Positions 59,567 through 64,000 of a DNA stretch of 64,000 nt are shown piece by piece. Position 1 is the first letter of the stretch; each line of letters starts with the position of its first letter. The stretch covers positions 124,001-188,000 of the forward strand of contig QNQO01001818.1 of NCBI GenBank assembly GCA_003290165.1, written 5' to 3'. The position numbers were made by a program, and so were the translations under genes. Origin of the DNA: Berberis thunbergii. Its lineage: Eukaryota > Streptophyta > Magnoliopsida > Ranunculales > Berberidaceae. The notes beneath the pieces are model-generated. The model worked only from the letters and a program-made list of their open reading frames with translations, was not told the DNA's origin and ran no database searches.

Positions 59567-60259
59567 TGAACCAAATTGAAGTGATCCAAAACCGAATATA
59601 TTTGTAATGAAATACTGCTGTATGTGCTTTTGTTATTTTAGTTAACGATAATAATTATCTATTTGTTTGATTTGTTAACCATTCCGTCTTTTGCAGCAAG
59701 TCATAATGCATATAATCATACGAGTACAGTCCGTAAGTAGATTTTTCTTTCCTTTTTCAACAAAATTACGGGTTACTTACTTTCTCCATCAGATGGAGGG
59801 CACTGGGATCTCTTGGAGGCCACAAAAACTCTGTTCTGCTTCATCAATGATGGGTTTCAAAATTTCCTTCAGAATATCAGTTGATGATTCTATTTTTTCC
59901 TGCAAAAGAGCCAAATTCTTAGAATAGCTAATATAAACGTACAATAAGAGTCAGCTAGTAATTAATTGCACATATAAAAGTACACCAAAGACAAGAAAAC
60001 AGGACAAATTTATGCAAAGTGAAACCAAATGAATGCCAATAAGAGATGTTTCTTTAACTGTACTCGATGAGTAAAACTTATGTTGGTTTTACTGACAAGG
60101 CGATCCACAATGCTCATTACAGATAAAGCCAACTCCTCATTATCTTTCTGCAAGAAGAGAACCTTTACGTTAAGGGCCAATTCATTAATAAGAAATGCCT
60201 GATATAGAATCATTTTTTAGAAATCATTTCAAAAACCAAGACCTTCTCTCTAACTAATA

Positions 60260-61715
60260 TTAATGATCAGAAGCAAGACCAAGTTGTTGAAGGTGTTGAT
60301 GAATTTCTGCTGGATGATCATCGAGTTAAGGCCTTTTGGGTTGAATCCAACGGCCATCGGTGTTCCTCACCATCCCTTTGTTCTCATCTTGCCTCCAGTG
60401 AGGAGGCACCAAATGATGATCCTTGAGAAAATCAGCAGCCTTATTTACCAATGCAGGATCCCTTCCACCTGAAAGTGCAAACTTATGGCCCTTTCCATGG
60501 TACCTAATCAGAGAAGGCAAATTTGTTATATATAATCAAACAAGTATGATGTACAAATAATAGATGGAATTCGACTTTAATTTCCATAATATATGTATTT
60601 TATCCATATTATAAGGAAATTATGTATCAGTTCCACGCTAAGTCTTGTACATTAGTAAGAAAAGTCGTCACGCCTTGAAGTATACCTAAAGCACCTTCAC
60701 TCTAATAAACTATACATCGTCATGGAAGTCTCATAGTTTATTCAGCAAACCATGGAAAGAGCGCAACCACTTAATAAACATATACTATATATGAATGTGA
60801 CTTGCCTGCCTAAAAAATAAAGGATCTGATCATTGACAAGAAGCTAAATATGATTATTCTTAGTCTGAAAATAAACAATTTTGTCATTTGTTTTCATAGG
60901 CCTCTAGGGATCATCATCGCGCTCTAGAGTTGACAAAGAAAATGACAATCTAACATTTACCTTAGATGTGAAATCATGTAATTCTCAAAATCTCAGTGAC
61001 TAATCTAATTTTAGAATATGAAACTTGGAGAATTTGTATACCTAGGATGATCTGAACTTGAAAAGAGTAGAAAGAAAAAGGACTAACCCGTTGAGCAAAT
61101 GCAAATGAGCTTCCAAGTTATGGAAACATGAAACATCGCTGGAGTCTTTCAAGAACGGGGAGTGTTTGTGATCTAATGCGAGTTCCACTCCTACGTGAGA
61201 GTAGTTCCATGGGAGTCCACTGGCTAGCTTCTGCACAAAAGGTGGCATATGTTCATTAAAAATGAGTCCAGGTACTTTAGGCACTGTGTCATGGACATTC
61301 ACCACCCTTAACACGTTCACTCCGAGCTTCTTCAACCTGTCCTTAAACCTGACATTCCCAACCCGAGGACCTGAAAATGTGAATGCAGATATAGGTATAG
61401 CTTGACCGTCATCTAATATATTTAGACCACTATATCATATGCGCTCAGTATTGCTAGTGCACCACCTAGGCTGTGCCCAGTGATGGTTATGCTCAGTTCT
61501 TCATTTGGGTACATTTGTGCTAGGCGTCTGATTTCAGTTAAAATCTGCTCCCTTGCTGAATACTTGCAGAATCGACATGTAGGATCTTTATCAGTGTATA
61601 GATCGAGGAAGCCTGATTCGACCTTGACTGTTGTGCAAGTATCACTCCTTGCGGCAAGCCGTATCCAGAAAGCTTCATTGAATGCAAGCACATTTTCAAC
61701 AACAAGTTTCTGTAG
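60260..61715 (-). pseudogene. Phospholipase A1-I (DAD1-like) lipase, partial, frameshifted
   Basis: Exon 61088-61715 starts [20 protein letters not shown] and carries the nucleophile motif GHSLGGALA, then, after a frameshift near 61427, [13 protein letters not shown], the Asp region VNVHDTVPKVPG and SHVGVELALDHK (third triad residue His). Exon 3 (from 60503) has YHGKGHKFALSGGRD, FLKDHHLVPPHWRQD and DGRWIQPKRP, then a TAA (60326-60328), with the frame continuing to a second stop at 60260-60262. The family (PLA1-I gamma type) hydrolyses sn-1 acyl chains of galactolipids and phospholipids in plastids. The N-terminal third is absent. The flanking H sequence is continuous with copy B, so the lipase lies inside an H intron or replaced part of it. 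Confidence 0.82.
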
Positions 61716-61962
61716 CTGTTCAAAAAGGAAAAGATGAAGCTTTTATCAATATTTTTACTTTCCCTACAAGAACTCTGAAAGCCAGACAAGTAGTAATCAA
61801 ACTCTTCAGGAGTTTCAGAAGACCGCTAAGTTTGGACTATAGAGATGTTTACAAAAGAGGGACGATACAATGATACATTTACCTACCAAGAGTCATAGGA
61901 AAAATCACAAACTGACTTAAATACTATTTAAGTCAATTAAACTATCATTCAAAAACCACCAC

Positions 61963-63425
61963 ATGGCACAGTACTTGCCATTGTCTCGTCTAGCAAGGTC
62001 TCCGCGAGTCTTCGGGGGCCACTTTAACTCCTCCAAAATTTTCATGGAGGTGAGTACTTCCGATAGATTGGCATATATGGGAGTCAAGCATCTAGATCCA
62101 ACGAAGTTTGATGATTTCTCCAGCTTTCTGTCGTTGCGCTTCCTTTTGCTCCATTCTTCATTCTCGCGCCTCTTTCCTTCTTATCCCTCGAAGCAGAGGG
62201 CTTAGTGTCGCCTTCGGCTTCCCTCTTGGCTGTCCTTGATTCCTCCAGGGTGATGTGTCTCTATACGCTCTTGAGGAGCTCCGCCATGTCCAAAGGGGGC
62301 TCCAAGGTGAGGCCCTCGAAGAGCTTTCCTTTTCTGAGGCCCACAGTAAAGGTCGTCACGGCTGTATTGATGCTGCACCCATCGATGCGGCCAGCTCGTT
62401 GTTGAAGCGTGTGACATACTCTCGGAGCGTCCCACCAGACCTCTCCCTTAGAAAGAGTATGTAGTGCGAGCCTTTACTAAAACGCTCGCTCCTGACAAAG
62501 CGGGTCAGAAATTCCTTCGCTAGTGTTTTGAAAGAATCAATTGACATCGGCGGAAGGCTGTGGAACCACGTCAACGCGGGGCCTTTGAGACTGGTAGGAA
62601 AGGTTATGCACGTGATGGACTCAGATCCCTCCTTGAGGGCCATCACGTGTTGGTAGTGACGTAAATGATCGAAGGGATTGGTGGTCCCATCGTAGTTATC
62701 TTGCTTTGGAGTTAACTTCCTCGGAAGGGCATCGTTTATTGTCTGGTCTACAAATGGTGGGACGGCGAGGCGTTACAGGACGACAGGATCATGCGTTCTT
62801 TTACGGAGGGGATTCCCAGGGCCGAGCCTCTATGTTCTGGTGGCGAGCTCAGCGTTAGCTGCATAACCTCCCTTAATCTAGTGAGAACTAATGGGAGTTT
62901 GGCTTTCTTGCGCTTGCTCTCGACCATCCTCCGGTGGTGGAGGGTCGTGCTGTTCCTGGTCTCCATTAGCAACGGGTGGATTCTGTTGTGTCAACGTCTC
63001 GACCGCCTTGATGACTTGTTGTATCTGGGACATTAGCACATCGATTATGGGGTTCACCATTACTGTCGTATGGGCGGGCCGTGAGTTGGTTGCCCGTGTG
63101 CGATAGTTACTGCTGAAAGACGCGGTATAAGGCCAGCTTGAGCTTTGGATGTGTCCCCTTGTTCTCCGTTGTTGCGTGACCTACTGGTCACCATCTCTAT
63201 CAATTTTGGTAGGAGATGACGCTTAGTCTAAAATTAATAACTATGGCGTCCCCACGGACGACGTCAAACTGATGTAGTCGTTTTTCGCACTCGGCTTCGT
63301 CCTAGTCCCGCGACCTGTTTGACCTGCACAAGTAGCAGACGTGAGCCATAGACCATCATGGGGTGGCCGATGACACTCTGATGCTAAAGTCAGACAACGA
63401 TCTGAAGAATGTGTAATGTTGTAAC
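61963..63425 (-). mobile_element. Retroelement E4: gag plus part of the 5' LTR, truncated at both ends
   Basis: Minus-oriented relative of E1. It runs from inside the LTR (63262-63425, ending abruptly at cagtatc), through the primer-site region (about 63240-63261), to gag (63060-61963). Gag pieces include QQNPPVANGDQEQHDPPPPE and LTWFHSLPPMSIDSFKTLAK (62646-62356 open). No second LTR and no target duplication. Confidence 0.78.
62356..63060 (-). pseudogene. Gag of E4 (decayed)
   Basis: The Tat-type retrotransposon gag domain is readable in pieces with stops near 62748-62878, giving the same core as E3. The best frame is 62356-62646 (96 codons). It continues in degenerate form to the zinc-knuckle side near 61963. 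Confidence 0.7.
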
Positions 63426-64000
63426 AGTATCTACTGGTCAACCACATATTGCATGATTAAGAGGGTGTTTGTTTTTGCTTCTGAATGTGCTACAACTGAA
63501 TGGCATCACACACTAGAGATGAAGAGATGTTCAATATTTGCGTTCCACTCTTACATCAGGATCGACAAGGGATCACTCAGATGCCCACTAATCTCATTCA
63601 AAATTTCAGGAATTTTATAGCAAGGGTTTGTGTATACTTGATGGACAACATCCTACCAATGGTTTAACAAAAGTTCTGAAGCTACGATTTGAGGCTCACC
63701 TCAATGCGAGGCTTACGCCTCGTAGGTGTTTCAACAATTGATTAAACCAACACCAATTTATCCAAATGATTGTTATTAAATCACACACTGCACAAATTTA
63801 TCCAAATGATTGTTATGACAAATGATTGTTATTAAATCATACATTACACCAACTTATCCAAATGATTGTTATTAAATCATACACTGATTGAACATTTGTT
63901 ATTAAATTATACACTGATTGAATGAGGTTTACATCTCAGCTCAATAAGGCTCATGCCTTATGCCTTGTGAAAGGGCTATGGTTCAGTTCTCGATTACGAG
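63426..64000 (+). repeat. Start of a further duplicated unit, with minisatellite
   Basis: Matches the host sequence at 46455-46515 joined to 49665-50160. It lacks the LINE and the H exon between those points, and holds only a stub of the MITE. The 40-bp minisatellite occupies 63745-63925. The array continues past the right edge. Confidence 0.75.

Larger units (their letters stand above)
55119..60170 (-). pseudogene. H-gene copy D, most complete, with GLP D antisense in an intron
   Basis: Minus-strand exons in order: about 60085-60150 (ELALSVMSIVDRLVSKTN); 59781-59899 (EKIESS exon, with a 2-base insertion that shifts the frame); GLP D antisense in the intron; near 58010-58082 (ELIQRERGQLDEGFLAEVNA); near 56477-56580 (KEDGDKPGLEAML, then TGA where copy C has CGA); near 56025-56075 (KVLKAEEFLEAIIK); and 55168-55266 (EGGSYQQRVLTEYVKGIPSR..., 32 codons plus stop). 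The APEEEW exon is missing, with only flanking sequence near 55380. Two lesions plus one missing exon make it a pseudogene. 56700-57480 is intron-like with nothing else recognised. Confidence 0.68.

Overview
The window is nuclear DNA of a flowering plant, probably a eudicot (weakly supported). Spliced genes with GT-AG introns, germin-like proteins, Ty3/gypsy LTR retrotransposons, a plant L1 LINE, a CACTA-type element and a MITE are all present. No bacterial, organellar, tRNA or rRNA features were recognised.

The underlying locus is a repeated unit of two genes. The first is a multi-exon gene, called the 'H gene' here. From memory it resembles the uncharacterised plastid-type plant family that includes Arabidopsis At1g63610; this needs a database check. 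The second is a two-exon germin-like protein (GLP) gene lying antisense inside one H intron. GLP copy A is at 13128-13906 (-), B at 18654-19432 (+), C at 50698-54552 (+, broken) and D at 58788-59566 (+). A, B and D encode complete 216-residue proteins. Every H copy is fragmented or mutated. A lipase (phospholipase A1-I type) pseudogene, itself carrying a frameshift and a nonsense codon, sits inside the rightmost H copy.

Layout. 1-4406: Ty3/gypsy element on the minus strand, with an LTR, a primer binding site and a gag-pol frame open for 1250 codons that leaves the left edge. 4704-5319: H fragment. 5320-11651: truncated retroelement E2. 12165-15545: H copy with GLP A. 15551-18412: deleted retroelement E3. 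18413-20560: GLP B and H exons. 20714-27490 and 30990-37715: two nearly identical 6.7-kb inverted-repeat arms around a 3.5-kb spacer. Inside this palindrome, 25177-33252 is bounded by inverted termini and carries fragments of a LOG-family gene and a possible Tim17-family gene. 35548-46266: retroelement E1, a 10.7-kb non-autonomous Tat-like element with both LTRs and a perfect 5-bp target duplication; a solo LTR is nested in it. 46489-46986: MITE. 47334-49610: deleted L1 LINE. 50698-54552: GLP C split by a CACTA-like element. 55119-61900: H copy with GLP D and the lipase pseudogene. 61963-63425: retroelement fragment E4. 63426-64000: start of a further unit.

The only apparently functional host genes are the three GLPs, predicted secreted cupin proteins. 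The rest records tandem duplication, nested insertion and inverted duplication of one GLP/H locus. One H copy can be followed on the minus strand from about 54885 to 34400 with its exons still in order, pushed apart by E1, the MITE, the LINE and the disrupted GLP C.
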